From IMG/VR virus record IMGVR_UViG_3300042557_000501, positions 1 to 39,432 of that record: a stretch of DNA of 39,432 bases. One strand, written 5' to 3'. Position numbers and translations under genes: made by a program. Shown in pieces: positions 1 to 9,268 of the stretch (position 1 is the stretch's first letter; each line of letters begins with the position of its first letter). The notes below the pieces were generated by a model. It had not been told where the DNA came from. It searched no databases and was given only the letters and a program-made list of their open reading frames with translations. The stretch is from a virus.

Positions 1-2
1 AA

Positions 3-41
3 GGTCAGTTTGTGACCGTTGCTAAAGATGTTGAGCCTTAA
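3..41 (+). other. Left-edge reading frame, possible gene end
   Basis: Frame 3 reads GQFVTVAKDVEP and then stops at TAA 39-41, which looks protein-like and could be the last residues of a gene cut by the window edge. If the two ends of the window are joined, the codon before it becomes TAA, so this frame would not be coding; in that case the gene running off the right end would stop at TGA 13-15 instead. The two readings exclude each other and the sequence alone does not decide. Confidence 0.25.
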
Positions 42-65
42 AAATCGCATTAAAAAATTACTATA

Positions 66-73
66 TACCTTTG
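66..73 (+). promoter_or_regulatory. Bacteroidetes-type -7 promoter box
   Basis: TACCTTTG matches the TAnnTTTG -7 element recognised by the Bacteroidetes primary sigma factor. It lies in the only gap near the left edge and gives a leader of roughly 20 nt before the ATG at 101. No clear TTG -33 element stands at the usual spacing. It probably drives the first structural gene and the terminase-tail genes behind it. Confidence 0.55.
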
Positions 74-100
74 TAGCCGAATCATAAAAACGACCCAAAA

Positions 101-655
101 ATGTCATGTAACTCATTTTGCCAAGACCAACTACCCGAACAGTTACTGAATGACTGCGGGGCAACGGTAACGGGTGGCGGTGACCAAGCTATTATATTTG
201 CTTGCGATGCTACCACTACCGACTTTTCAGACGAAGTAACCATTGCCGCTGATATTGCAAGTGGAAAAGCTACCTTATTCCAAGCGATTAAAGTAGGTGT
301 TCCCGCTCAATCTGCTGTTGCTGCTGGGGCTTCTTATATCGCTGGGGCAGAGCCAAACACAACTACCTACACAATCGCGGGTACATGGATGGATCAAAAC
401 GTGAACGATACGAATGACCTTGCATACGCTGCAATCAACGCATCGAGCGGTACGGTTGTAGGCGCAATCCTAATCAAACCAGTTGACGAAACAACTGTTG
501 GCATATTGGTTAGAGGTGTGAAAGGTTTGCAGTTTGTGGGCAGCTTGGTATTTCCTGATGACAATACCGATAACGCTCACTACGAGTTCACTTTTAATGG
601 TAAGTTTGCAACTGGCATAAAGAGCCAAGTGCTACCCGTTGGAATCTTCTCTTAG
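101..655 (+). CDS. Structural protein, probable major tail tube protein
   Basis: 184 residues, beta-rich and soluble, with no signal peptide or membrane segment. It has its own promoter, and alternating hydrophobic strands around residues 120-180 end in a pattern (FPDDNTDNAHYEFTFNGKF) reminiscent of siphovirus tail tube proteins. The size suits a tube subunit. The N-terminus is Cys-containing (MSCNSFCQDQL), a trait shared by several other virion proteins here. It lies upstream of terminase rather than next to the tail chaperone, so the tube call is inferred from composition and size. It could instead be a capsid decoration protein. Confidence 0.45.
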   Translation: MSCNSFCQDQLPEQLLNDCGATVTGGGDQAIIFACDATTTDFSDEVTIAADIASGKATLFQAIKVGVPAQSAVAAGASYIAGAEPNTTTYTIAGTWMDQNVNDTNDLAYAAINASSGTVVGAILIKPVDETTVGILVRGVKGLQFVGSLVFPDDNTDNAHYEFTFNGKFATGIKSQVLPVGIFS

Positions 656-1523
656 TAGTATACTTTTAATCGCATTCGGAAAGCGGGGTTATGGGCTAAT
701 GGCTCACAACCTCGCTTTGTCGTTACATAAGCACAGCCCGAACGTACCGATACATATTTTCATAAGTGAGGACATATCGTTAAACCTCACGCGCCCAGAA
801 CTATTCGCGTCTATAAATATCCTACCTACCAAAGCCTATTTGAACAACGGAGGGCGTATTGACCCCGCGAAAGTCAAAACTCAAATATACACTTTGGGGC
901 GTTCGATTGGATTAGACAAGTTCCTTTACTTAGATGTCGATGGATTAGCGTTGTGCGATATTGAACCTTTACTCCAAGACCTAAACGGCACAACCGTAGC
1001 TACCGAAGTGATGGGTTCGGGTGGTCGGTTTGATGAAATTGCGTATAATCTTTGGGCGAAATCGGAACGTACTTGGTCACACTTTGGGCTAAGTGAAACG
1101 GCTACACTTTGCGGCATTCAGTCAAGTTGGATGTACTTTGAAGCTGGGCGTGTTTGCGATAAGATGCAAGAGTATTTGGACTATTACATGGAGGTGGGCA
1201 TACCCCGCGATATGCTGCAATTTGATTGGGGTGGCACGGTACCTGACGAGTTGCTATATCAAGGGGTGTTCGCAAAGATGGGGATAGTACCCAAGCGAAC
1301 TACAGGCAAGCCCGTTATCTACTTTGGCAACCGCGATAACGTCAAAACCGAAAGTGAGGTGAAAACGGGTTACTACGTGCTATCAATTTACGGGCAAGGA
1401 ACGGGGAAAACCTTAACTTTGCAGCGTTATTTCGCGATGTACGAACGCGAATTGAAGCAACTTAATGCACCTTCGCAGCTGGCAAGGATAAGACAGGACA
1501 AGCATTTGAATCGTGGAAATTAG
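639..1523 (+). CDS. GT-A fold glycosyltransferase, GT8-like
   Basis: 294 residues. The N-terminus forms a Rossmann-like strand and helix (SILLIAFGKRGYGLMAHN), and a DxD motif (YLDVDG, D99 and D101) would bind the nucleotide sugar through a metal ion. The layout resembles GT8-type enzymes, which transfer a sugar from a UDP- or GDP-sugar. TTG at 639 is chosen as start because the first ATG (690) would remove the first strand; the gene then overlaps the upstream stop by 17 nt, which suggests translational coupling. It overlaps the terminase gene downstream by 11 nt. A role in decorating a virion protein or a host surface glycan is inferred; the acceptor is unknown. Confidence 0.7.
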   Translation: MESSLSSILLIAFGKRGYGLMAHNLALSLHKHSPNVPIHIFISEDISLNLTRPELFASINILPTKAYLNNGGRIDPAKVKTQIYTLGRSIGLDKFLYLDVDGLALCDIEPLLQDLNGTTVATEVMGSGGRFDEIAYNLWAKSERTWSHFGLSETATLCGIQSSWMYFEAGRVCDKMQEYLDYYMEVGIPRDMLQFDWGGTVPDELLYQGVFAKMGIVPKRTTGKPVIYFGNRDNVKTESEVKTGYYVLSIYGQGTGKTLTLQRYFAMYERELKQLNAPSQLARIRQDKHLNRGN

Positions 1524-2814
1524 TATTAATAAGGCATTTGCGCCCGCGTTTGCTTCAAGTAAACGATACATCCATTTCTACGGAGGCCGAGCGTCAGGGA
1601 AATCGCACAATATCGCCCTTTACCTTTTAGGCCGTTGTATGCAGCCCGATTACTTTAGGGGCGTTCTAATGCGCGAAATACACGGGTCAATTCGTGACAG
1701 CCAATTCCGCGAAATGAAAGATCTAATCGAAGCGCATGGATTAACCCCAATGTTTCAGGTAAACGAAACTACAATGGCGTTTAGATGCTTACTCACGGGC
1801 AACACGATAATCTCACGGGGCTTAAAAAAGACAAGCAAGAACGAAACCGCAAAGGTCAAATCCATAAAAGATCCCAGCGTTATTTGGTTTGAAGAAGCCG
1901 ATGAAATAAGCGCGGAGGACTTTCGTAAAGCCGATATGTCGGTGAGAACAACACGGGGGCGGCTGCAAATCTTAATTAGCTATAATACCGATATTGAGGA
2001 AACGCATTGGCTTAGAACAGACTTTCACGACCAAGACCGCGATGATACTTTCTACTGCCATACGACATACGAAACCAATGCAAAGAACTTAGACAGCGCG
2101 TATATCCGAACGCTTACCACGCTGCAAACAGTAGACCCCGACTATTACCGAGTTTATGTTCTTGGACTTTGGGGTGGTAAAAAAGTAGTTGCACCTTTCG
2201 CCCATGCGTTCGACCGTAGCACTCACGTTAAGCCTTGCAGCTACAGCCCGACCCGACCGCTTTACATTTCGATGGACTTTAACATCGACCCGTTTGCGTT
2301 TATCTACTATCAATTTTGGCGCGATACGGAGGGCTACCATTTGCACGTATTTGAGGAGGAAACGATATTAGGCGGCACGGTTGATGAAGCAATTAACCGA
2401 ATCAAAAACAAGTACGGCCAAGCATTGCATCTGTTAACCATACAAGGCGATTACAACGGCACTAATCGCAGCATGGTATCGCCCGACAAGTTGAGCGTTT
2501 ACAAAACTTTACAGAAAGGGTTACGTTTACAGGATAGGCAATTCGACCTAAGACCAAACCCAAAGCACGTTAACAGCCGAAACGATGTGAACTATTTTCT
2601 GCGAAACTTTACAGACTTTAGAATCGACCCGAAATGCTTATATTTGACCCGTGACTTTGAACGTGTTGAAATTAACCCAGATGGCAGTATTCGCAAGTCA
2701 GACCGTTCACAGGGTAACCAAAGAGCCGACCATTTAGACGCTGCACGATACATGATTAACGGTAAAGACGTGCAGGCTTGGGCAAACATTCATAGGAAAA
2801 CAAACAATGGATAA
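1513..2814 (+). CDS. terL: Terminase large subunit
   Basis: 433 residues, normal length. The N-terminal ATPase has Walker A GGRASGKS (24-31) and Walker B VIWFEEADE (123-131, with E127/E128 at the catalytic position). The C-terminal RNase H-like nuclease shows candidate metal ligands D255 (SMDFN), D313 (GDYNG) and D409 (HLDAARY). It is of the PBSX/Terminase_3 type and pumps DNA into the prohead and cuts concatemers. GTG 1513 is the start; it overlaps the glycosyltransferase end and keeps the strand before Walker A. The small subunit follows it, the reverse of the usual order. Confidence 0.95.
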   Translation: MEISINKAFAPAFASSKRYIHFYGGRASGKSHNIALYLLGRCMQPDYFRGVLMREIHGSIRDSQFREMKDLIEAHGLTPMFQVNETTMAFRCLLTGNTIISRGLKKTSKNETAKVKSIKDPSVIWFEEADEISAEDFRKADMSVRTTRGRLQILISYNTDIEETHWLRTDFHDQDRDDTFYCHTTYETNAKNLDSAYIRTLTTLQTVDPDYYRVYVLGLWGGKKVVAPFAHAFDRSTHVKPCSYSPTRPLYISMDFNIDPFAFIYYQFWRDTEGYHLHVFEEETILGGTVDEAINRIKNKYGQALHLLTIQGDYNGTNRSMVSPDKLSVYKTLQKGLRLQDRQFDLRPNPKHVNSRNDVNYFLRNFTDFRIDPKCLYLTRDFERVEINPDGSIRKSDRSQGNQRADHLDAARYMINGKDVQAWANIHRKTNNG

Positions 2815-3274
2815 ATTACCACATCCATCGCGTATTTTTAAGACGCCTAACGATTTACTTGAAGCGTGGAAAGCGTACAAGAAAAGCCTACAATCTAAAG
2901 CGTTGGAATGGCCTAAAATTCAGTATGTCGGTAAAGATGGCACAAGAGTTGAGGACTATCCAAAGTTGCCTTTGGTAATGGATGGCTTTGAATCATTTTG
3001 TTATGATTTTTATGGATGCGTTAACCAATACTTTGATAATAAAGACGGGTATTACGATGACTTCGTTACTATCTGTTCGCATATACGTAAGGAAATAAGA
3101 GCCGACCAAATAACTGGCGGGCTACTTGGCAACTACAATGCAAGCATAACCAATAGACTTAACAACCTAACTGAAAGCACAACAACTGAATTAACAGGCA
3201 ATTTGCCAACCTCGGTTACATTTAACTTCACCGACATGAGCGGGGATAAAACAGACGAAGATGAGCTGCTATAA
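2807..3274 (+). CDS. terS: Terminase small subunit, gp3-like DNA-packaging protein
   Basis: 155 residues. The pattern of an N-terminal helix that begins RIFKTPNDLLEAWKAYKKS, then LVMDGFESFCYDFYGCVNQYF, then EEI-type helices (IRKEIRADQITGGLLGNYN) and ASITNRLNNL is typical of the P22 gp3-like packaging family found in Bacteroidetes phages. It recognises the packaging site and delivers DNA to the large subunit. The ATG at 2807 overlaps the large-subunit stop by 8 nt. The acidic C-terminus (DKTDEDELL) may bind the large subunit; that is inferred. The central call is firm because the conserved blocks occur in the right order. Confidence 0.85.
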   Translation: MDKLPHPSRIFKTPNDLLEAWKAYKKSLQSKALEWPKIQYVGKDGTRVEDYPKLPLVMDGFESFCYDFYGCVNQYFDNKDGYYDDFVTICSHIRKEIRADQITGGLLGNYNASITNRLNNLTESTTTELTGNLPTSVTFNFTDMSGDKTDEDELL

Positions 3275-3602
3275 CTGCGGGGGTTGCTCCGAAACAGAAA
3301 GAATGAACCTATGTCTAACGTCCGTTAATTTCGGCACGTTTCCTGTAAGCACATCGGTAACGCTAACCTTTGAATCCCTTGCGGATGGAAGCATTAGTAC
3401 GGTCACGCAAACAAGCGCGAACACTGGCAACCTCACAATACTTGCAGCCGCGTTACCTTCATTCGTGGCGGGCGTTCGTTACAAGGTAAGCGCAAACGTA
3501 ACTTGGACAGGAATAACGTGTGCCATTGTTGAATTTGGATTAGTACAGGGCGCAAGTGGAATCGTTACGAATGCTGCAAATGTGTTGACGGTATGCAATT
3601 AG
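3261..3602 (+). CDS. Small Cys-rich, beta-rich protein
   Basis: 113 residues, family not recognised. The first 20 residues carry five cysteines (MSCYNCGGCSETERMNLC), followed by a Thr/Ser-rich, beta-sandwich-like body ending in VCN. It overlaps the small terminase gene by 14 nt and the next gene by 10 nt, so it is co-translated with packaging and tail genes. It may be a minor virion or decoration protein. The Cys-rich start is shared with other structural proteins in this window. Confidence 0.6.
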   Translation: MSCYNCGGCSETERMNLCLTSVNFGTFPVSTSVTLTFESLADGSISTVTQTSANTGNLTILAAALPSFVAGVRYKVSANVTWTGITCAIVEFGLVQGASGIVTNAANVLTVCN

Positions 3603-3880
3603 GTATAATTGTCCTAACCTCGCTTGTTTCCGTTGGCTTTCACTTAGCCGTTATGGAGTTGATATTCACATTCTACGGCAATCCTGAGAACTTTTACCTA
3701 TCACTAATCAAGCTGCACCAAAAGCTATCTAAGCCCCTTTGGTACTGCCCTACTTGCATGGCTTCGGTATGGGGTACGATTGGGCATTTCTACTTAGATG
3801 GCGAACTATACCTTTGGCCTGTCACCGTACTATCCGTTGCATTTCTAAACACACTACTTAACAAATGGGTATCAAATTAG
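3593..3880 (+). CDS. Small membrane protein with CPTC motif, DUF1360-like
   Basis: 95 residues with two or three hydrophobic segments (about 4-27, 55-67 and 73-88). Between them lies WYCPTCMASVWGT, which resembles the CxxC-plus-SxWG pattern of DUF1360-type phage membrane proteins. Function is unknown; a holin or other membrane role is possible, but its place between terminase and the tail chaperone does not support lysis. It overlaps both neighbours. Confidence 0.6.
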   Translation: MQLGIIVLTSLVSVGFHLAVMELIFTFYGNPENFYLSLIKLHQKLSKPLWYCPTCMASVWGTIGHFYLDGELYLWPVTVLSVAFLNTLLNKWVSN

Positions 3881-4479
3881 CAAACCTAATCTTTGGGGCG
3901 CAACGTCTAAGCGATTGGCATAGGGCTAACCAAGCTGCTAATGTGCGTAGTGGTATGGTAGCCGAGTTCAAAGATGACAAAGGGCGGTGGTATTACTCAT
4001 TCAGAGATGAAGGCGATGTACCTATTACACGGCTATCCGAAGCCCACACACACCTTCAATACATGGCTGCTGGGTTAAGTTCCGAAACGTGGAAGCAAGC
4101 ACTTGAAACGATTACCGTGTGCCTTGCCAAACAGGACATTATCAAAGCTGGCGTGGTAATTAACGACCTGACCGACCTTGAAAAGAAGATCGTGAACTTG
4201 GATGCTTTGGTGAACATTATCGCCATCAACTACGTGCGCGAAGACGAGGACGTGTCAAAGATTAGCGCGTCCATCCATGCTGAAAAGTGCGACTACCTTA
4301 AGCATGAAACGGAGGAAGGTCGCTTTTTTTTTCGACTGCCCATGTTCATCAAATTACTGAGCGGGCTAACGGTTTCCAAGCAAGATGCAACGACCTTATC
4401 GAGAAACTTTCAACTGGTAAGCGAAAATCTGAAAAGAAGGTGGTCGATTTTACGTTCAGAGCAGCCCACCAACGAATAA
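3865..4479 (+). CDS. Tail assembly chaperone, short (gpG-like) form
   Basis: 204 residues, soluble and helix-rich. It stands directly before the tape measure gene, where siphophages encode the chaperone that coats the tape measure protein during tail assembly. The zero frame ends at TGA 4477-4479, while an overlapping -1 frame stays open from 4308 to 4661. A run of nine T at 4324-4332 sits at the start of that overlap. The residues before the run (GRFFF, ending at 156) would be shared by both forms. The chaperone call is based on position and the frameshift layout, not on sequence similarity I could recognise. Confidence 0.65.
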   Translation: MGIKLANLIFGAQRLSDWHRANQAANVRSGMVAEFKDDKGRWYYSFRDEGDVPITRLSEAHTHLQYMAAGLSSETWKQALETITVCLAKQDIIKAGVVINDLTDLEKKIVNLDALVNIIAINYVREDEDVSKISASIHAEKCDYLKHETEEGRFFFRLPMFIKLLSGLTVSKQDATTLSRNFQLVSENLKRRWSILRSEQPTNE

Positions 4480-4661
4480 GCAAGCAACGGCTTGAGTGGA
4501 CGCGATTCCTTCGCTTTATGGGCAAGGATTCAGACGGGTTCGCAAGGTTACGGGATATGGGGCGTTCCGACTTCCTTTTGGAATTGTTTACCTTTGTCGA
4601 AACGCGGTTAAGCGAGATTAAACAGGCAAAGGATGGCAGACGAAATAGTAGCAAAGTATAG
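3865..4661 (+). CDS. Tail assembly chaperone, -1 frameshift (gpGT-like) form
   Basis: Slippage by -1 on T TTT TTT (4326-4332) would join residues 1-156 of the short form to 109 residues read from 4332 to the TAG at 4659-4661, giving about 265 residues. The -1 frame is closed by TGA at 4305-4307 just before the T run and then open throughout, which is the layout of lambda G/GT and most siphophage chaperones. The extension is basic and helix-rich and overlaps the tape measure start at 4633. A weak downstream stem (4338-4341 with 4363-4366) is the only stimulator seen. Less likely, the extension is made separately from GTG 4440. Confidence 0.6.
4326..4332 (+). promoter_or_regulatory. Predicted -1 ribosomal frameshift site
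   Basis: T TTT TTT fits the X XXY YYZ slippery heptamer in the zero frame of the chaperone gene. It lies inside a run of nine T (4324-4332), the only canonical heptamer in the stretch where both frames are open. A homopolymer sequencing error is the main alternative, but either length leaves two coding-looking frames. Confidence 0.6.
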
Positions 4662-7215
4662 GGTTGATGTTTCGGGGGCGAGTGCTTCACTTGACCAATT
4701 AGCCGCTAAGACCCAAAAGACGGGGCAAACATTAGACGATTCATTCAACAAGGGTTCTGACGGTGTAAAGCGGTTACAATCCGAATTAGCCAAACAACCA
4801 AAGACATTAGCCGACTTAGAACTTCGCTTGGTTAAGTTGAAGGAATTGCTCCGCGATGATACCAAGATAGGCACGGAGGGATTTAAGCAAGTTACAAAGG
4901 CTATAAACGACACCAACGCGGCTATAAAACAGGCGAATGCTTCACTCGAAGAAACTCCAAAGAAAACAAATATAATAGTTGACGGGTTTAAGAAGTTGGG
5001 CGCGGCTATGCTGGCGGCATTTGCAGCGGATAGAATTGTTGCATTTGCAAAGGAAGCCGTAGAACTTGCGGCAAAAGCGGAGGGTGTTGAACGTGCTTTT
5101 AAAAAGATTGGAAGCGCTGATTTGCTTAATGGGTTAAGAAGTGCAACAAGGGGAACGGTTACCGATTTGGTCTTAATGCAAAGCGCTGTTAAGGCGGACA
5201 ACTTCAAAATACCTTTAGACCAATTAGGCAGCCTTTTAAAGTATGCCCAAATGCAAGCCCGCGCAACTGGTCAAGATGTGGATTACCTTGTTGAATCGCT
5301 TATCACTGGTATAGGCAGAAAGTCGGTTTTAGTCTTGGACAACTTGCAAATAAGCGCGGTTGAATTACGAGAAAAATTAGGTGATGTTTCACTTGAGGCC
5401 GCAACCGTTGGGCAAGTTGCGGAAGCCGTTGGAACAATAGCATCTGCATCATTTGCCAAAATGGGTGAGCAGGCTTTAACAACAGCCGACAAGATAGCAA
5501 AAGTCAAAACCGCTTTTGATAATTTTAAAGTTGCGGTTGGCAAAGAGATAATACTTCAATTTGCTGACCTTAACGATGAAATAGCAAAAACAGGCGAAAT
5601 ACTTGGTAAAAGTGATATAGACGCTGCTTCTTTAGCGTTAAAAGGGCTTGGGTTAGTGGTTAAATTACTACTTACGCCATTTAGCGAATTGAATTGGTTA
5701 ATTCAGCAGAACGCCAAGATATTCGCGTTTTTCAAAGGGCTATTTGATGGCGATGAATTGGAAACGGGAAGTAATCAACTAACCGCGTTACAAAAAGGAT
5801 TTGCAGATATACGCAAGCTAATTGACGAAAACAATAAAGCAAAGGAAGCTGACAACGCTACAACAAAAAAACAAATCGAAAACCTATTTTTCGTAAACAG
5901 CGCGTTGAAGTTGCTGAACGAAGAAATGGAATTAGAGGGAACAAGCCTTGAAAGAATTACCGCAATACTGCCCGAAATACTCCGATTGGAAGAACAAAGA
6001 AGAAAGATTTTAGGCGAAGAAACGTTGGCGGCAAAGGCGGCTAGGATAGCAAAAGAGGAACTGCTAAAAATTGAGCAAAAACGCGCGGAGGATTACAACA
6101 AAGCTCAATCCGAGGAAGCCGAAAGGTTACTCAAACAGGAGGAGGACAACGCAAAGGAACGGGTTAAGATTGCGGAGGACATGGCAAAGATGCTTATTGA
6201 TATTGAGCGGTATTTGGCAACGACAAGCGAAGAAATAAGGGATGTTGATTTAGCTGATAATCAAAGACAGTATGAAAAAGACCTTAAAGATGTAATTAAC
6301 GCTGGGGCTGAAAAAGTTTTAGAAGGTGAAAAGTTAACCGCGCAACTTCAAGCGATTACAGACGCTAAAAACAAGGCAGATGAAGACGCGCAAAAAGCGC
6401 ATAACGACAGGATTTTAGGACTAAATAAGGATAAGAACGATTCAATAAAAGACCAAGATGCTGAACTTGCTGCCGAAAAACAAAAGAAATTAGATGATGA
6501 ATTAGATGCAATTGTTACCTATACAGGAGTGGCAGTTCAAGTTGTTGGGTTAATAGCACAGGCGCAACAACAACAAAACGATTACGAGTTTGCATTACTT
6601 GACGAGCGATTAGAAAGAGGGTTAATTACTCAAGAAGAATACGACAATAAGCGTAGGCAGTTGATGCAAAAGCAAGCCGAAGATGCTAAGACCGTTGCCG
6701 TTTTTAGTGCCATATTAGGCGGAATTGTGGCGGTGGTTAATGCGTTCAGAGATGGTGGTCCAGTATTGGCTGCAATTACTGCCGCTTTAGTTGCTATTGA
6801 AGTTGGCTTGGCTATTGCGACACCAGTACCCCAATTCGCAAAGGGTGTTGTAGATTTGCAAGGTGAGGGAACAGGAACAAGCGATTCGATTAGTGCTAAG
6901 CTATCAAAAGGCGAAAGCGTTATCACAGCTAAGGAAACAAGCAAGCACAAAGGGCTACTTGAAGCGATGAACAAAGGACTTGCAGAAAAGTACATACTAA
7001 GTAATTACGTAAAGCCAGCGTTGGATAGTGCGATGTTAAGCGGGTTTACGGATATTGGTAAAAGTGCGGAAATTAACGGGTTAACGGCTAACTTGAAAGA
7101 CCATAACATTATCGCGGCAATGGATAGAAATAGACAGGCAACCGTACAAGGTTTAAAAATTATAGCCGAAAGAATGAGCAATCAAAAGGCGGCTAAACGT
7201 GGAGGATATGCTTAG
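4633..7215 (+). CDS. Tape measure protein
   Basis: 860 residues, the longest gene here. The N-terminus (VDVSGASASLDQLAAKT) is typical of tape measure proteins, followed by long alpha-helical, coiled-coil-like stretches, with the region around 400-620 rich in E, K and A. Hydrophobic segments lie at about 629-642, 689-705 and 716-733, as expected for the part that later enters the host membrane. The tail VVDLQGEGTGTSDSISAKLSKGESVIT is common in Bacteroidetes phage tape measures. With the usual 0.15 nm per residue, it predicts a tail of about 130 nm. It overlaps the chaperone extension by 29 nt. Confidence 0.92.
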   Translation: MADEIVAKYRVDVSGASASLDQLAAKTQKTGQTLDDSFNKGSDGVKRLQSELAKQPKTLADLELRLVKLKELLRDDTKIGTEGFKQVTKAINDTNAAIKQANASLEETPKKTNIIVDGFKKLGAAMLAAFAADRIVAFAKEAVELAAKAEGVERAFKKIGSADLLNGLRSATRGTVTDLVLMQSAVKADNFKIPLDQLGSLLKYAQMQARATGQDVDYLVESLITGIGRKSVLVLDNLQISAVELREKLGDVSLEAATVGQVAEAVGTIASASFAKMGEQALTTADKIAKVKTAFDNFKVAVGKEIILQFADLNDEIAKTGEILGKSDIDAASLALKGLGLVVKLLLTPFSELNWLIQQNAKIFAFFKGLFDGDELETGSNQLTALQKGFADIRKLIDENNKAKEADNATTKKQIENLFFVNSALKLLNEEMELEGTSLERITAILPEILRLEEQRRKILGEETLAAKAARIAKEELLKIEQKRAEDYNKAQSEEAERLLKQEEDNAKERVKIAEDMAKMLIDIERYLATTSEEIRDVDLADNQRQYEKDLKDVINAGAEKVLEGEKLTAQLQAITDAKNKADEDAQKAHNDRILGLNKDKNDSIKDQDAELAAEKQKKLDDELDAIVTYTGVAVQVVGLIAQAQQQQNDYEFALLDERLERGLITQEEYDNKRRQLMQKQAEDAKTVAVFSAILGGIVAVVNAFRDGGPVLAAITAALVAIEVGLAIATPVPQFAKGVVDLQGEGTGTSDSISAKLSKGESVITAKETSKHKGLLEAMNKGLAEKYILSNYVKPALDSAMLSGFTDIGKSAEINGLTANLKDHNIIAAMDRNRQATVQGLKIIAERMSNQKAAKRGGYA

Positions 7216-9268
7216 TATTACATCGCCCGATTTTAGCATTACCAATCAACCTAACGGGATAACCGAATTAACGCACCGTGTATATTACTCAAGTGATTTA
7301 AGCGGTTTTCTTGAAGAAATAAACGGGGATTTAACTTTCTACGGAGCAGACTATACATTCCTTAGACGTGCCTACCTTAACAATTCATGCCGCATTATTC
7401 CATTTGAATTAACAGATGGGTGCGGTTTGGTATTGGACTGCAATATGTTTCTAAACGAATGCGAGTGGCGGCCTGACTTATGCCAAGTCAAAGGGCAACT
7501 TGTAGATGGTGGGTTCTTATCGCTTATTGACCAAAACATGGCAATCAAAGCCTATGTGAATGTGGGGCGGTCAAAGAACGATGTTGATATTTCTTCAAGT
7601 GCTGTGGAGCAAACCGACCTATTTTACTACGGGCAAAACCAACAAAGCGGGGGCGGTGACATTGCAGCGCAAAACAGGGTAGGCGTTCGCGTTTACGATG
7701 CCTTTAAGATGCTTGTTGCCTTTATGACTGATGGGGCTTTGGGGTTTGAATCGGACTTCTTTAGACCCGATGACTTAGGGCGTGGTTATTACACGCTTAT
7801 CACAGGCAATTCGTTAAGGACGGGCGATGTAAATAGTTGGCCGCTTATTTCATTTGAAGAACTTTATACTGATTGTCAAAGGCTTTTTAACTTATCATTT
7901 GCAACGGAAACGGTGGGCGGTGTTAGGCGTTTAAGGATTGAGCCGACTTCATTCTTTAGGCAAACCAACGCTTCGATAACACTTGCCGACCCTGACGCTG
8001 TTACCCAAACATCAAACGAAAAGAGTTTTTACCAAAAGATTGAGTTTGGTTCAAATAAGTTTAGCGATGCCAATTTCGACTATTTTCCAAATGCTACCTT
8101 TTTGGGATTTAGAGAGGAAGAGTTCCATTTAGGTGGGCAATGCAATACGCGCAATGTTTTAAAATTACAAACAGAAACTTTAATTTACGACACCAACCGA
8201 ATTCAAGCCGCGTTACCCGTTGCAAGTGGTGGGGCTGCCGACCCTGACAATATATTGGATGAGGACATTTACATCGTTCAACATTATTCAGATAATTCAG
8301 TTGCCAACACGCCCAATCCATTAAGCCCGACCGTTAATGTTTACTTTAATGAGATATTAAGTAACTACAATATCGCGCTAAGGTGGGGAGATGGAATACC
8401 TTACCCGATATATTTGTTTTTAGGATTGGCGCAGAACTTTGCTACTGGGGTGTTAACAATCACAAACTTTTTGCTTGCTGGAATTGGAGTATTTCGGTAC
8501 GTTTTAGGTGGCGATAGTAATTTTGGTTTATTAGAACCTTTGCGGCAAATTGTTAATTGTAATGATGATACCTTTCCGCTTGGAGAAGACCCGAACGGAA
8601 ACTATACTATTCAGTTAGCAACACCTTCAGCGCTTAACCCCGCATGGAGTGGCCCGAATCCTTACAACCTTTTAGGTGGACGATATACCGCACCGTTTGA
8701 TGCAGTTTACGTTTGCAAATTTGAGGGTATAACTTACATTGAAACACAAGATCCAGCGCAAATTTTCGGTTTTGGCATGGCATTTCAAGTGTTTAATAGC
8801 TTTGATGTATTTCAATACGAACACTATTGGTTCAAAACATCGCAGCCTAATGCTGTTGGATTTGGAACGGCAAGTAATCAATGGGACGTAAGCGTTCCTT
8901 TGTTTATGAACACGGGTGATTATGTTATATTGACCATATTTGACCCTAAAGATTTAACATCTGATGGTGACGGGTTAGATTACACCATTATTTATATTCT
9001 GAACGGGGCAAAGTTTATAGTTGAAGATCCTTTAGGCGGTCAATGGGCAACCTACGACCCGAACGATAATGCTTTAATTAATACCGCCATTAAATATCCA
9101 ATTACTTCGCAAACATGGCAAACCTATCTAAACAATAGGCATGGTATAATATCCGTTCCATTTAACAACGGGGCTATTGAGGGAAGGACAAACGACCTTA
9201 GCCGCAACCTTCACACGGGAATGACCGAGGTCAAAATAGTTAGTACCTTTGGGCAAACTGAAATATGA
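7199..9268 (+). CDS. Distal tail / baseplate protein with C1q-like domain
   Basis: 689 residues directly after the tape measure, the position of distal tail or hub proteins. The N-terminal 130 residues are beta-rich with strand pairs like those of tail-tip scaffold proteins. Residues about 490-600 (YTAPFDAVYVCKF, then NQWDVSVPLFMNTGDYVILTI) resemble a C1q/TNF-type jelly roll, a fold often used in phage receptor-binding parts. The start may be GTG 7199 or ATG 7208; GGAGG sits too close to the ATG to settle it. Upstream overlap is 17 nt. The exact subunit is not identified. Confidence 0.65.
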   Translation: MEDMLSITSPDFSITNQPNGITELTHRVYYSSDLSGFLEEINGDLTFYGADYTFLRRAYLNNSCRIIPFELTDGCGLVLDCNMFLNECEWRPDLCQVKGQLVDGGFLSLIDQNMAIKAYVNVGRSKNDVDISSSAVEQTDLFYYGQNQQSGGGDIAAQNRVGVRVYDAFKMLVAFMTDGALGFESDFFRPDDLGRGYYTLITGNSLRTGDVNSWPLISFEELYTDCQRLFNLSFATETVGGVRRLRIEPTSFFRQTNASITLADPDAVTQTSNEKSFYQKIEFGSNKFSDANFDYFPNATFLGFREEEFHLGGQCNTRNVLKLQTETLIYDTNRIQAALPVASGGAADPDNILDEDIYIVQHYSDNSVANTPNPLSPTVNVYFNEILSNYNIALRWGDGIPYPIYLFLGLAQNFATGVLTITNFLLAGIGVFRYVLGGDSNFGLLEPLRQIVNCNDDTFPLGEDPNGNYTIQLATPSALNPAWSGPNPYNLLGGRYTAPFDAVYVCKFEGITYIETQDPAQIFGFGMAFQVFNSFDVFQYEHYWFKTSQPNAVGFGTASNQWDVSVPLFMNTGDYVILTIFDPKDLTSDGDGLDYTIIYILNGAKFIVEDPLGGQWATYDPNDNALINTAIKYPITSQTWQTYLNNRHGIISVPFNNGAIEGRTNDLSRNLHTGMTEVKIVSTFGQTEI

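Noticed and set aside
4440-4661. Independent 73-residue gene starting at GTG 4440
   Set aside because: Its frame is open back to 4308, next to a slippery T run before the tape measure gene, so it is better read as the frameshift extension of the chaperone.
4608-5207. 199-residue minus-strand frame inside the tape measure gene
   Set aside because: Low-complexity Ser/Ala composition, antisense to a strongly supported gene, and no promoter; a shadow of repetitive helical codons. The same holds for the minus frames at 6630-6995, 17703-18188, 22739-23083 and 32429-32806.
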